This document shows positions 8,142-16,342 of a DNA stretch of 40,010 nucleotides, in pieces (position 1 is the stretch's first letter; each line of letters opens with the position of its first letter). The notes beneath the pieces are model-generated. The model was not told the DNA's origin. It did not search any database and worked only from the letters and a program-made list of their open reading frames with translations. The stretch is from Rhodobacterales bacterium (lineage in GTDB: Bacteria; Pseudomonadota; Alphaproteobacteria; Rhodobacterales; Rhodobacteraceae). The DNA is taken from positions 1 through 40,010 of the forward strand of contig QKJR01000002.1 of NCBI GenBank assembly GCA_003249215.1, read 5' to 3'. The translations under genes and the position numbers were made by a program.

Positions 8142-9428
8142 ATGACTGTCCAGACCTCGCCCGAACTCACCGCCCGCAAGACCGCTGCCATCGCCAATGG
8201 CGTCGGTATGTCCACGCAGATCTATGCCGCCAAGGCGGAGAATGCCGAAATCTGGGACAAGAACGGCACCCGCTACATCGACTTCGCCGCCGGGATCGCG
8301 GTTGTGAACACCGGTCACCGTCATCCCAAGGTGATTGCGGCGGTCAAGGCGCAGCTCGACGCCTTCACGCACACCTGCCATCAGGTCGTGCCCTATGAAA
8401 ACTATGTCGTGCTGGCCGAGCGCCTGAACGCCAAGGTTCCGGGCGATTTCGCCAAGAAGACGATCTTCACCACCACCGGCGCCGAAGCCGTTGAAAACGC
8501 GATCAAGATTGCGCGCCACTACACCGGCCGCGCGGGTGTCGTGGCCTTTTCCGGCGGCTTCCACGGCCGGACCTTCATGACGATGACCCTGACCGGCAAG
8601 ACCGCGCCCTACAAGATCGGCTTCGGCCCGATGATGAACGACGTCTGGCACCTGCCCTATCCGAACGCGCTGCATGGCGCGACCATGGAAGATGCGATCT
8701 CGGGGCTCGAGCGGCTCTTCAAATCGGATGCCGACCCGAGCCGCATCGCCGCGATCATCCTCGAGCCGGTGCAGGGCGAAGGCGGCTTCGTGCCCGCGCC
8801 CGAAGGCTTCATGAAGAAGATCCGCGAGATCTGTGACGCGAACGGCATCGTGATGATCGCCGATGAGGTGCAGACCGGTTTTGCCCGCACCGGCAAGCTC
8901 TTTGCAATGGAGCATCACGGCGTGGCCGCCGATATCACCACCATGGCCAAGGGCCTCGGCGGTGGTCTGCCGATCTCGGCCGTGACGGGCCGCGCCGAAA
9001 TCATGGATCACCCGCAACCCGGCGGCCTTGGCGGCACCTATGCCGGCAACCCGCTCGGCGTGGCGGCGGCGAATGCTGTTCTCGACGTGATCGAGGAAGA
9101 AGATCTCTGCGCCCGCGCCGAGCGTCTGGGCGCGCGGCTCAAGCAGCGCCTCGCCGCAATTGCCGACAGCGTACCGGAAATCGTGGAAATCCGCGGCCCG
9201 GGCTTCATGAATGCGGTCGAGTTCAACGTGGCCGGCACCGACCGTCCGAACCCCGATTTCGTGAAACGGGTTCTGGCCGAGGCGCTCGACCGCGGGCTGA
9301 TCCTGCTCAGCTGCGGCGTCTATGGCAACGTGATCCGCTTCCTTGCGCCGATCACCATCCCGGATGCGATCTTCGACGAGGCGATGGGGATCCTCGAGGC
9401 CTCGATCCTCGCCGCGAAGCAGGGCTGA
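8142..9428 (+). CDS. gabT: 4-aminobutyrate--2-oxoglutarate aminotransferase
   Basis: PLP-dependent class III aminotransferase that converts GABA plus 2-oxoglutarate to succinate semialdehyde plus glutamate. The 428 residues match GabT closely: GFHGRT (139-144), EPVQGEGGF (208-216), IADEVQTGFARTG with the PLP-contacting Asp241, and TTMAKGLGGGLPISAV with Lys270 as the Schiff-base lysine. The C-terminal region LSCGVYGNVIRFLAP is characteristic of GabT rather than ArgD. It is followed four bases later by an Lrp-type regulator and preceded by the divergent MerR/XRE/cupin regulator. No succinate-semialdehyde dehydrogenase (gabD) lies nearby. Substrate is inferred from family resemblance. Confidence 0.92.
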   Translation: MTVQTSPELTARKTAAIANGVGMSTQIYAAKAENAEIWDKNGTRYIDFAAGIAVVNTGHRHPKVIAAVKAQLDAFTHTCHQVVPYENYVVLAERLNAKVPGDFAKKTIFTTTGAEAVENAIKIARHYTGRAGVVAFSGGFHGRTFMTMTLTGKTAPYKIGFGPMMNDVWHLPYPNALHGATMEDAISGLERLFKSDADPSRIAAIILEPVQGEGGFVPAPEGFMKKIREICDANGIVMIADEVQTGFARTGKLFAMEHHGVAADITTMAKGLGGGLPISAVTGRAEIMDHPQPGGLGGTYAGNPLGVAAANAVLDVIEEEDLCARAERLGARLKQRLAAIADSVPEIVEIRGPGFMNAVEFNVAGTDRPNPDFVKRVLAEALDRGLILLSCGVYGNVIRFLAPITIPDAIFDEAMGILEASILAAKQG

Positions 9429-9431
9429 GCC

Positions 9432-9896
9432 ATGTGGGGCGAGGCCGCGCGCGTGAGCCAGCTCGATGACACCGATCAACGCCTGATCGCCGCGCTCCGG
9501 CGCGACGGCCGGGCGGCGGTGTCGGATCTCGCCACCCATCTGGGTCTGTCGCGTGCCACCGTGCGGGCGCGAATCGAGCGGCTGATCGCCCGGGGCGAGA
9601 TCTCGGGCTTCACGGTGCTGACCCGCGCCGACGCGACCGAGGCACCGGTACGCGGGATGATGATGCTCGCCATCGACGGACGGGCGACGGATCGCATCGT
9701 CGCCCGGCTGCTCGGCCTGCCGCCGGTCCAGGCCGTGCACACGACGAACGGGCAATGGGACCTGATCGTGGATCTGGGGGCGCGCAGCCTCGTCGATCTT
9801 GATGAGACGATCCTCGCGATCCGCCGGATCGAGGGCGTGCTGCGCACCGAAACCAGTCTGCAACTCTCGACGCGCCGTCCCTCGGCGCGTCTCTGA
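9432..9896 (+). CDS. Lrp/AsnC family transcriptional regulator
   Basis: About 150-residue amino-acid-responsive regulator. It has the Lrp winged helix LDDTDQRLIAALRRDGRAAVSDLATHLGLS then RATVRARIERLIARGEISGF, followed by a C-terminal ligand-binding RAM-type domain. It starts four bases after gabT and is probably co-transcribed with it. The start is uncertain: the ATG at 9432 has a poor ribosome site, whereas a GTG at 9453 (protein MSQLDDTDQ...) has GGGGCGAGG at good spacing and fits the usual Lrp N-terminus better. A second regulator beside gabT suggests dual control by amino-acid status and a cupin ligand, which is inference. Confidence 0.88.
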   Translation: MWGEAARVSQLDDTDQRLIAALRRDGRAAVSDLATHLGLSRATVRARIERLIARGEISGFTVLTRADATEAPVRGMMMLAIDGRATDRIVARLLGLPPVQAVHTTNGQWDLIVDLGARSLVDLDETILAIRRIEGVLRTETSLQLSTRRPSARL

Positions 9897-9912
9897 GTCT
9901 TGAAACCGAAGG

Positions 9913-10028
9913 CCGGGGCTCTGCCCCGGACCCCGGAGTATTTGAACCAAGAAAAAGACCCCTGCGCGTTTTCCTGGTCATAAATGCTCTGGGGTGAATG
10001 GAGCGCAGGCCAAGAGGGGCAAAGCCCC
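9913..10028. repeat. Composite intergenic repeat, copy 1 (A-B / B'-A' palindromic form)
   Basis: Hairpin A (CCGGGGC-TCT-GCCCCGG, 9913-9929) is followed by block B (starts CCCCGGAGTATTTG, ends CCAAGAAAAA; 9931-9956). An inverted B' follows (9969-9994, ending CTGGGG), then an inverted A' (GGGGC-AAA-GCCCC, 10016-10028). Related copies occur at 15508, 20764, 32642 and 33646. Confidence 0.75.
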
Positions 10029-10089
10029 AGTTCCCCGATCACCATTGCGTGCGACCGCCCCGCCCCCGCGACATCGGCGCGCATCCTCC

Positions 10090-10118
10090 TTGGCCCGGCC
10101 GGTTTTCGCCCCTATGAT
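10090..10118 (+). promoter_or_regulatory. Candidate promoter for ccmF-ccmH
   Basis: TTGGCC (10090-10095), a 17-base spacer and TATGAT (10113-10118) lie 26 bases before the ccmF start. The -10 matches consensus at five of six positions. An AGGAGG ribosome site follows. Confidence 0.5.
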
Positions 10119-10144
10119 CGCGGCCGCGGACAGGAGGACCCCCG

Positions 10145-12106
10145 ATGATTGCAGAGCTTGGCCATTTCGCCCTGATCCTTGCGCTTGCCGTGGCGCTGGT
10201 TCAATCCATCGTGCCGCTGATTGGCGCGCAACGCGGCTGGAGCGGCTGGATGGCGGTGGGCGAGCCCGCGGCCACGGCGCAGTTCCTGCTGATCGCGCTG
10301 TCCTTCGGGGCGATCACCCATGCCTTCGTCACCTCGGATTTCTCGCTGCAACTGGTCTATGCCAATTCGCATACCGACAAGCCGATGCTCTACAAGGTGA
10401 CCGGCGTCTGGGGGAACCACGAGGGCTCGATGCTGCTCTGGGTGCTGATCCTCGCGCTTTTCGGCGCCTGCGCCGCCTGGTTCGGGGGCGCGCTGCCGCC
10501 CAGCCTGCGGGCGCGGGTGCTGAGCGTTCAGGGCCTGATCGGCGCGGCGTTCCTCGCCTTCATCGTCTTCACCTCGAACCCCTTCACCCGTCTGGCCGAG
10601 GCGCCCTTCAACGGGCAAGACCTCAATCCCCTGCTGCAGGACCCCGGCCTCGCCTTCCATCCGCCCTTCCTCTATCTCGGCTATGTCGGCCTCTCGATGG
10701 CGTTTTCCTTCGCGGTCGCCGCCCTGATCGAGGGCCGGGTCGATGCCGCCTGGGCGCGCTGGGTCCGGCCCTGGACGCTCGCGGCCTGGATCTTCCTGAC
10801 GATCGGCATCGCGCTCGGGTCGTGGTGGGCCTATTACGAGCTTGGCTGGGGCGGCTTCTGGTTCTGGGATCCGGTCGAGAACGCCTCGCTCATGCCCTGG
10901 CTTCTGGCCGCCGCACTCCTGCACAGCGCGATCGTGGTGGAAAAGCGCGAGGCGCTGAAAAGCTGGACGATCCTCCTTGCGATCATGGCCTTCGGCTTCT
11001 CGCTGATCGGCACCTTCCTCGTGCGTTCGGGCGTCATCACCTCGGTCCACAGCTTCGCCAACGACCCCGAGCGCGGGGTCTTCATCCTCGCCATCCTCGC
11101 CGTCTTCGTGGGCGGCGCGCTCACGCTCTATGCCGCGCGCGCGGGCGCGATGCAGGCCAAGGGCGTCTTCTCGATGGTCTCGCGCGAAAGCGCGCTCGTC
11201 ATGAACAACATCCTTCTGGCCGTCTCGGCGCTCATCGTCTTCACCGGCACGATCTGGCCGCTGGTCGCCGAGATGGTCTGGGCGCGCAAGCTCTCGGTCG
11301 GCGCGCCCTTCTTCGAGAAGGCCTTCACCCCCTTCATGGTGATCCTCGCGATCATCCTGCCGATCGGCGCGATGATCCCGTGGAAACGCGCGAAGCTCGA
11401 TCGGGTGATCCGCCCGCTCGCCCCCGCGCTGATCCTCGCGCTTGCGGCCGCGGGTCTCGCCTGGAGCCTCGAGACCGGGCGCACGCTGCTCGCGCTCGTC
11501 TCCACCGGGCTGGGCACCTGGATCGTCGCGGGCTCGGCCGCCGATCTCTGGGTGCGGGCCGGGCGCACGCCCGCGCGGCTCCTGCGTCTGCCGCGCGCGG
11601 ATTGGGGCAAGACCACCGCCCATGCGGGCCTCGGCGTCACCATCGTCGGCATTGGCCTGCTGATGGCCGGGCAGATCGAGGATATTCGCGTCGCACAGGA
11701 GGGGGCACCCTTCGAGGTGGCGGGCTATACGATCACCCTCGACAAGGTCGAACAGGTCGATGGGCCGAACTATTTCTCGAGCCTCGCCACGCTGCGGGTC
11801 GAGAAGGACGGCAAGTTGATCACCACGCTTCACCCCGAGAAGCGCAGCTATCCGGTGCAGGCGATGCCGACGACCGAGGCCGATATCGACAATGGCTTCT
11901 GGCGTGACATCTACCTCGTGATCGGCGATCCGCAGGAGGGCGGCGGCTGGGCGGTGCGCACCTATATCAAGCCCTTCGCGAGCTGGATCTGGGCGGGCTG
12001 TCTGATCATGGCGTTGGGCGGGTTCCTGAGCCTCACGGACCGGCGCTATCGCGTCGCGGCAGGCGCGCGCAAAGCCGCGCCGATGCATGCAACGCCGGCG
12101 GAGTGA
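10145..12106 (+). CDS. ccmF: Cytochrome c maturation protein CcmF (haem lyase subunit)
   Basis: Large membrane subunit of the System I haem ligation complex, attaching haem to the CXXCH motifs of c-type apocytochromes in the periplasm. The 653-residue protein is multi-spanning and contains the tryptophan-rich WWD domain (about 225-252: SWWAYYELGWGGFWFWDPVE). VWGNHEGSMLLW near 88-99 and FHPPFLYLGYVG near 171-182 carry conserved haem-associated residues. A strong AGGAGG precedes the ATG. ccmH follows four bases after the stop. In related genera this pair has been called ccl1-ccl2. Other ccm genes are not in the window. Confidence 0.96.
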   Translation: MIAELGHFALILALAVALVQSIVPLIGAQRGWSGWMAVGEPAATAQFLLIALSFGAITHAFVTSDFSLQLVYANSHTDKPMLYKVTGVWGNHEGSMLLWVLILALFGACAAWFGGALPPSLRARVLSVQGLIGAAFLAFIVFTSNPFTRLAEAPFNGQDLNPLLQDPGLAFHPPFLYLGYVGLSMAFSFAVAALIEGRVDAAWARWVRPWTLAAWIFLTIGIALGSWWAYYELGWGGFWFWDPVENASLMPWLLAAALLHSAIVVEKREALKSWTILLAIMAFGFSLIGTFLVRSGVITSVHSFANDPERGVFILAILAVFVGGALTLYAARAGAMQAKGVFSMVSRESALVMNNILLAVSALIVFTGTIWPLVAEMVWARKLSVGAPFFEKAFTPFMVILAIILPIGAMIPWKRAKLDRVIRPLAPALILALAAAGLAWSLETGRTLLALVSTGLGTWIVAGSAADLWVRAGRTPARLLRLPRADWGKTTAHAGLGVTIVGIGLLMAGQIEDIRVAQEGAPFEVAGYTITLDKVEQVDGPNYFSSLATLRVEKDGKLITTLHPEKRSYPVQAMPTTEADIDNGFWRDIYLVIGDPQEGGGWAVRTYIKPFASWIWAGCLIMALGGFLSLTDRRYRVAAGARKAAPMHATPAE

Positions 12107-12110
12107 GACG

Positions 12111-12578
12111 ATGAAACACCTCCTGCACTCGCTCGCGCTCGTCCTCGCGCTCGCCGTGCCCGCGCTCGCCGTGCAGCCAGACGAGGTGCTGCCCGATCCC
12201 GCGCTCGAGGCGCGGGCGCGCGAGATCGGTCAAGTGCTGCGCTGCCCGGTCTGTCAGGGCGAAAACATCGACGAGAGCAATGCAGGCGTGTCGCGCGATC
12301 TGCGGCTTCTGGTGCGCGAGCGGCTGGTGGCAGGCGATACCGACAGCGAGGTGATCGACTATGTCACCGACCGTTATGGCGAATATGTCCTCTTCGAGCC
12401 CGAGCGAAATGGTGCGAACCTGATCCTCTATTACGCGGGCCCTGCGGCCTTCGTGCTCGCGCTGATCGGGGCCTTCATCTATCTGCGCGGGCGGCGCAAC
12501 GCGCCCGAGCCGCCGACCGGCCCCGCACTCTCGCCCGAAGAGCAAAAGCGCCTGAGCGAGTTGATGGACGGCAACTGA
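12111..12578 (+). CDS. ccmH: Cytochrome c maturation protein CcmH
   Basis: Periplasm-facing, membrane-anchored thioredoxin-like component that reduces apocytochrome c thiols before haem attachment. The 155 residues begin with a signal peptide (MKHLLHSLALVLALAVPALA). The redox motif RCPVCQGENI follows (Cys45, Cys48), then ESNAGVSRDLRLLVRERL and YGEYVLFEP, and one C-terminal membrane helix near 105-125. The ATG at 12111, with GGAG upstream, was preferred over an in-frame ATG eight codons earlier inside ccmF because it starts the signal peptide. No CcmI-like TPR extension is fused. Confidence 0.94.
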   Translation: MKHLLHSLALVLALAVPALAVQPDEVLPDPALEARAREIGQVLRCPVCQGENIDESNAGVSRDLRLLVRERLVAGDTDSEVIDYVTDRYGEYVLFEPERNGANLILYYAGPAAFVLALIGAFIYLRGRRNAPEPPTGPALSPEEQKRLSELMDGN

Positions 12579-12659
12579 GCCTTAACCGGTGACGCAGTGT
12601 TTCGCTTTCCCTGTGCGCCCGCCGCGTTAAGCTGCGGGCGGGACATGAGGGAGGGCAAG

Positions 12660-13436
12660 ATGCCGTATCAGGCGATCCGTTACGAAATTTCCGAAGGCAT
12701 GGCGGTCATCACCCTGAACCGCCCCGAAGTGATGAATGCGCTCAACACGCAGATGCGCGCCGAACTGCTCGAGGCGGTGAAGCGCGCCGCGGGCGAGGCG
12801 CGGGTGATCGTGCTGACAGGGTCGGGGCGGGCCTTCTGCTCGGGGCAGGATCTGGGCGACGGGATCAGCGCGGCGGGTCTCGATCTCGAGCGCGTCCTGC
12901 GCGAGGAATATGAGCCGCTGTTGAAGGCGATCTATGGGTGCCCAGTGCCGGTCATTTCGGCGGTCAATGGGGCCGCGGCCGGGGCGGGGGCCAATCTGGC
13001 GCTTGCCGCCGATGTGGTGATCGCGGCGCAATCGGCGGCCTTCATGCAGGCGTTTTCGCGCATCGGCCTGATGCCGGATGCCGGCGGCACCTATTGGCTG
13101 CCGCGGCAGGCGGGCTTTGCCCGGGCGATGGGGATGGCGCTGTTCGCCGAGCGGATCAGTGCCCAGCAGGCGGCCGACTGGGGCCTGATCTGGGAGGCCG
13201 TGGCCGATGTCGATTTCGAACATCACTGGCGGGCGCGGGCAACGCATCTCGCCAAGGGGCCGACGGCCGCCTATGCCGCAACGAAACGCGCATTGCGCGA
13301 GAGCTATGCCAATGATCTGCATGGTCAGCTCGAGCTCGAGGCCGAATTGCAGGGCGGCCTTGGCGCGACCCGCGATTTCCGCGAAGGCGTGAGCGCTTTC
13401 CTCGAAAAACGCGCGGCGCAATTCGAGGGGCGCTGA
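12660..13436 (+). CDS. Enoyl-CoA hydratase/isomerase, PaaG-like
   Basis: Crotonase-fold enzyme of 258 residues. It resembles PaaG, the ring-opening epoxyphenylacetyl-CoA isomerase: LTLNRP-like ITLNRPEVMNALN, FCSGQDLGD, PVISAVNGAAAGAGANLALAADVVIAA (oxyanion-hole segment), FSRIGLMPDAGGTYWLPR, ISAQQAADWGLIWE, and C-terminal DFREGVSAFLEKR. The ATG at 12660 follows GAGGGAGG and begins MPYQAIRYE; upstream in-frame codons are not family-like. No other paa genes are adjacent, so a role in phenylacetate breakdown is unproven and a general crotonase role remains possible. It sits 81 bases after ccmH and may share its transcript. Confidence 0.88.
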   Translation: MPYQAIRYEISEGMAVITLNRPEVMNALNTQMRAELLEAVKRAAGEARVIVLTGSGRAFCSGQDLGDGISAAGLDLERVLREEYEPLLKAIYGCPVPVISAVNGAAAGAGANLALAADVVIAAQSAAFMQAFSRIGLMPDAGGTYWLPRQAGFARAMGMALFAERISAQQAADWGLIWEAVADVDFEHHWRARATHLAKGPTAAYAATKRALRESYANDLHGQLELEAELQGGLGATRDFREGVSAFLEKRAAQFEGR

Positions 13437-13459
13437 GCCGGCCGCACAGGGATCGCCCC

Positions 13460-13488
13460 TTGCCGCGCCCGCGCCCGCGCGCTAGCCA
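13460..13488 (+). promoter_or_regulatory. Candidate promoter for tRNA-Leu
   Basis: TTGCCG (13460-13465), a 17-base spacer and TAGCCA (13483-13488) end ten bases before the mature tRNA 5' end. The position is ideal for a tRNA promoter, though the -10 is degenerate. Confidence 0.45.
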
Positions 13489-13497
13489 GAGCCTCGT

Positions 13498-13583
13498 GCG
13501 GGCGTGGCGAAATGGTAGACGCATGGGACTTAAACTCCCTTGGGCATAAGCCCGTGCCGGTTCGAGTCCGGCCGCCCGCACCA
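13498..13583 (+). tRNA. tRNA-Leu (anticodon UAA)
   Basis: An 86-base class II tRNA. The acceptor arm GCGGGCG (13498-13504) pairs with CGCCCGC (13573-13579), followed by A-CCA encoded in the DNA (13580-13583). The D-loop has TGGCGAAATGG, the anticodon loop is CTTAAAC with TAA at 13531-13533, there is a long variable arm (TTGGGCATAAGCCC), and the T-loop is GGTTCGAGTCC. The long variable arm and anticodon both indicate leucine. Confidence 0.97.
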
Positions 13584-13691
13584 GATCAGCGATCCGTGAT
13601 GACAGCCCCCGCGGCGCGGGCAATTCCGGGCTTGCCCCACTGGGGGCCAGCCCCTAAACCGGGCCCAGACCCGGGGGACGGAGGGACAGAC

Positions 13692-15479
13692 ATGGCTCGC
13701 AGACCGCAGGCGCCGCTCGAAGATCGGCCGACGACGAAACGCATCGGCGCGCTTCGGGGGCTCGGCCCGTTCCTGCGGCCCTATCGCGGGCTCGCGCTCG
13801 CGGCCTTCGCGGCGCTGGTGCTCACCGCTTCGATCAGCCTGATCCTGCCGATCGCCGTGCGCCGTGTCGTCGACGGATTTCAGCAGGGCGCCGAGCTGCT
13901 CGACGAATATTTCTTTGCCGCCCTCCTGATCACCGCGCTGCTCGCGCTCGGCACCGGGGCGCGCTATTATCTCGTGACCCGCTTCGGCGAGCGCGTGGTG
14001 GCCGATATCCGCAAGGCGGTCTTTGCCCGCGTGATCGGCATGTCGCCCGCCTTCTTCGAGCGCATCCTGACCGGCGAGATCATCAGTCGGATCACCACCG
14101 ATACCACGCTGATCCTCTCGGTGATCGGCTCCTCGGTTTCGGTCGCGCTGCGCAACCTGCTGATCCTCGTGGGCGGCATGGGGATGCTGCTGTTCACCTC
14201 GGCCAAGCTCACCGGGCTCGTCCTGCTGATCGTGCCCGCCGTCGTGGTGCCGATCATCGTGCTCGGCCGCCGCCTGCGCGTGCTCTCGCGCGAGAACCAG
14301 GACTGGATCGCCAGCTCCTCGGGCTCGGCCTCCGAGGCGCTTCTCTCGGCGCAGACGGTGCAGGCCTTCACCCATGAACCGCAAACCCGCGCGGCCTTCG
14401 CCGAGGTCACCGAACAGAGCTTCACCTCGGCGCAGCGGCGCATCACCACCCGCGCGATCATGACGGTGATCGTGATCTTCCTCGTCTTCGGCGGCGTCGT
14501 CGGCGTCCTGTGGGAAGGGGCGAGCGACGTGCGCGCGGGCGCGATGACGGTGGGCGAGCTGGTGCAATTCGTGATCTACGCGGTGATGGTCGCGGGCTCG
14601 GTCGGTGCGCTCTCCGAGATCTGGGGCGAGATCCAGCGCGCCGCCGGGGCGACCGAGCGCCTCGTGGAACTGCTCGCGGCCGAGGATAACGTGAGCGATC
14701 CGACCCATCCCGTGCCGCTGCCGATGCCCGCGCAAGGCGCGATCAGCTTCGAGGGCGTCACCTTCCACTACCCCTCGCGCCCGGAAACCTCGGCCCTCGA
14801 CGGCATCGACCTCGCGATCCGCCCGGGCGAGACCGTGGCGCTCGTCGGCCCCTCGGGCGCGGGCAAGACCACGGTGATCCAGCTCATCCAGCGCTTCTGG
14901 GACCCCGAGCAGGGCCGCGTCACGCTGGACGGTTATGATCTGAAGACGCTCGCGCGCCACGACTTTCGTCATGCGATCGCGCTGGTGCCGCAAGATCCGG
15001 TGATCTTCGCAGCCTCCGCGCGCGACAATATCCGCTTCGGCCGCCCCGAGGCCAGCGATGCCGAGGTCGAGGAGGCCGCGCGCGCCGCCCATGCCTATGA
15101 GTTCCTGATGGCCCTGCCGCAGGGCTTCGACACCTATGTCGGCGAGCGCGGCGTGATGCTCTCGGGCGGTCAGAAGCAGCGCATCGCCATCGCCCGCGCG
15201 ATCCTGCGCGACGCGCCCGTTCTGCTTCTGGACGAGGCGACCTCGGCGCTCGATGCCGCCTCGGAACGCGAAGTGCAATCGGCCGTCGAGCGCCTCGCGG
15301 TCGGCCGCACCACGATCATCGTCGCTCACCGCCTCGCCACGGTGAAGAAGGCCGACCGGATCGTCGTCTTCGACGAGGGCCGGATCGTGGCGCAGGGCAC
15401 GCATGACGAGCTGGTGGCCGAGGGCGGGCTCTATGCCGATCTGGCCAAACTGCAGTTCACCGACGGCATGATGAATTAA
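13692..15479 (+). CDS. ABC exporter with fused membrane and ATPase domains (MsbA/LmrA-like)
   Basis: Half-transporter of 595 residues that probably works as a homodimer to export lipids, drugs or peptides. The N-terminal half has six membrane helices (about 30-320). The C-terminal ATPase shows Walker [10 protein letters not shown], a Q-loop in LVPQDPVIF, signature [14 protein letters not shown], Walker [13 protein letters not shown] and the H-loop in [10 protein letters not shown], so all catalytic motifs are present. The ATG at 13692 after GGACGGAGG gives [14 protein letters not shown] longer in-frame extension runs back through the tRNA gene and is rejected. No partner subunit or substrate clue lies nearby. 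Confidence 0.92.
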   Translation: MARRPQAPLEDRPTTKRIGALRGLGPFLRPYRGLALAAFAALVLTASISLILPIAVRRVVDGFQQGAELLDEYFFAALLITALLALGTGARYYLVTRFGERVVADIRKAVFARVIGMSPAFFERILTGEIISRITTDTTLILSVIGSSVSVALRNLLILVGGMGMLLFTSAKLTGLVLLIVPAVVVPIIVLGRRLRVLSRENQDWIASSSGSASEALLSAQTVQAFTHEPQTRAAFAEVTEQSFTSAQRRITTRAIMTVIVIFLVFGGVVGVLWEGASDVRAGAMTVGELVQFVIYAVMVAGSVGALSEIWGEIQRAAGATERLVELLAAEDNVSDPTHPVPLPMPAQGAISFEGVTFHYPSRPETSALDGIDLAIRPGETVALVGPSGAGKTTVIQLIQRFWDPEQGRVTLDGYDLKTLARHDFRHAIALVPQDPVIFAASARDNIRFGRPEASDAEVEEAARAAHAYEFLMALPQGFDTYVGERGVMLSGGQKQRIAIARAILRDAPVLLLDEATSALDAASEREVQSAVERLAVGRTTIIVAHRLATVKKADRIVVFDEGRIVAQGTHDELVAEGGLYADLAKLQFTDGMMN

Positions 15480-15507
15480 GGCGCACTTCGTTTCTCGCGT
15501 CGAATTC

Positions 15508-15596
15508 GAGTATTTGGACCAAGAAAAAGACCATCGCGTTTCCTTGTCCAAATACTCCGGGGTGAATTGGCCGAAGGCCAAGAGGGACAGCGCCCC
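15508..15596. repeat. Composite intergenic repeat, copy 2 (B / B'-A' palindromic form)
   Basis: Block B (GAGTATTTGGACCAAGAAAA, from 15508) faces an inverted B' (TTTCCTTGTCCAAATACTCC, ending near 15562). An inverted, imperfect A' (GGGACAGCGCCCC) ends at 15596. The text between B' and A' (GGTGAAT...GGCCAAGAGGG) matches copy 1, but the leading A hairpin is missing. Confidence 0.7.
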
Positions 15597-15717
15597 TTCG
15601 CCCCATCTGAGCGCACCGCGGCGATTTTCCCCTGTTCCTCGTCACCTCCCTGTTGCACCCTGTGCCCAGAGTGCGCCGGCGCGTCCGGGCGCATGTCCTG
15701 TGTGGAAGGAGTAAGTC

Positions 15718-16149
15718 ATGGGTCTGTGGAATTTTGTGAAGAACGCCTTCGGCGGCAAGGCCGAAGCGGCTGAGGCGCCGACCGAAGAGGTGCTGAAAGC
15801 CGAGCTGAAGGATCTCGGTCTCGACGACAAGGGCGTCGAGCTGAAGGTCGAGGGCGACAAGGTGATCGTGTCGGGCAAGGCGATCGACGCGGCGACCAAG
15901 GAAAAGATCATCCTCGCGGTCGGCAACACCAATGGCGTGGCCTCGGTCGAGACCGCGCATGACGAGGATACCGAGGACGCGATCTTCCACACGGTGGTCA
16001 AGGGCGACACGCTCTCGGCGATCGCCAAGAAGACGCTCGGGAATGCCAACCGCTACCCCGAGATTTTCGAGGCGAACAAGCCGATGCTGACCCACCCGGA
16101 CAAGATCTATCCCGGTCAGGTGCTGCGGATCCCGGGCGGCAAGGCCTGA
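15718..16149 (+). CDS. kbp: Kbp/YgaU-like protein (BON plus LysM domains)
   Basis: 143-residue cytoplasmic protein closely resembling E. coli YgaU/Kbp, a potassium-binding protein. It starts MGLWNFVKNAFGGKAEA. A BON domain (about 20-85, with VIVSGKAIDAATKEKIILAVGN) is followed by a LysM domain (about 93-141, with FHTVVKGDTLSAIAKKTLGNANRYPEIFEANKPML and KIYPGQVLRIP). There is no signal peptide, as in the family. A GGAAGGAG ribosome site precedes the ATG. It is a single-gene unit ended by an intrinsic terminator. The K+ role is carried over from the E. coli homologue. Confidence 0.93.
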   Translation: MGLWNFVKNAFGGKAEAAEAPTEEVLKAELKDLGLDDKGVELKVEGDKVIVSGKAIDAATKEKIILAVGNTNGVASVETAHDEDTEDAIFHTVVKGDTLSAIAKKTLGNANRYPEIFEANKPMLTHPDKIYPGQVLRIPGGKA

Positions 16150-16195
16150 TCCGGGAGCGGTTTGCGGTCGGGGTCGGTTCCGGCCCGCACCCTTG

Positions 16196-16225
16196 CGGCG
16201 GCCTGCGGGCCGCCGTTTGCTTTTT
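16196..16225 (+). terminator. Intrinsic terminator after kbp
   Basis: An 8-bp stem, CGGCGGCC (16196-16203) with GGCCGCCG (16208-16215), is followed by TTTGCTTTTT. It lies 47 bases past the kbp stop. Confidence 0.8.
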
Positions 16226-16230
16226 CCCAG

Positions 16231-16249
16231 CGTCATGGCTGCCATGACG
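16231..16249. repeat. Inverted repeat upstream of the acyl-CoA synthetase gene, possible operator
   Basis: CGTCATGGC-T-GCCATGACG is a perfect 9-bp inverted repeat around one base, between the kbp terminator and the acyl-CoA synthetase gene. Compact symmetry like this suits a dimeric repressor. No known binding consensus is claimed. Confidence 0.4.
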
Positions 16250-16342
16250 TCACGTTGCACGGCGACCCGCCCTTGCCGGGCATGGTCATTTTGCCGCATT
16301 CTGCGGCCGAGCCTCGTGGAGGACGGGGCGCGGGAGACGAGA

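Noticed and set aside
10994-11907. An overlapping plus-strand frame inside ccmF reading as Arg/Ala-rich protein
   Set aside because: GC-rich frame-shadow of ccmF, which has all family motifs in its own frame.
13512-13691. A 60-residue N-terminal extension of the ABC exporter
   Set aside because: It would be translated out of the tRNA-Leu gene and has no family match; the ATG at 13692 has a good ribosome-binding site.
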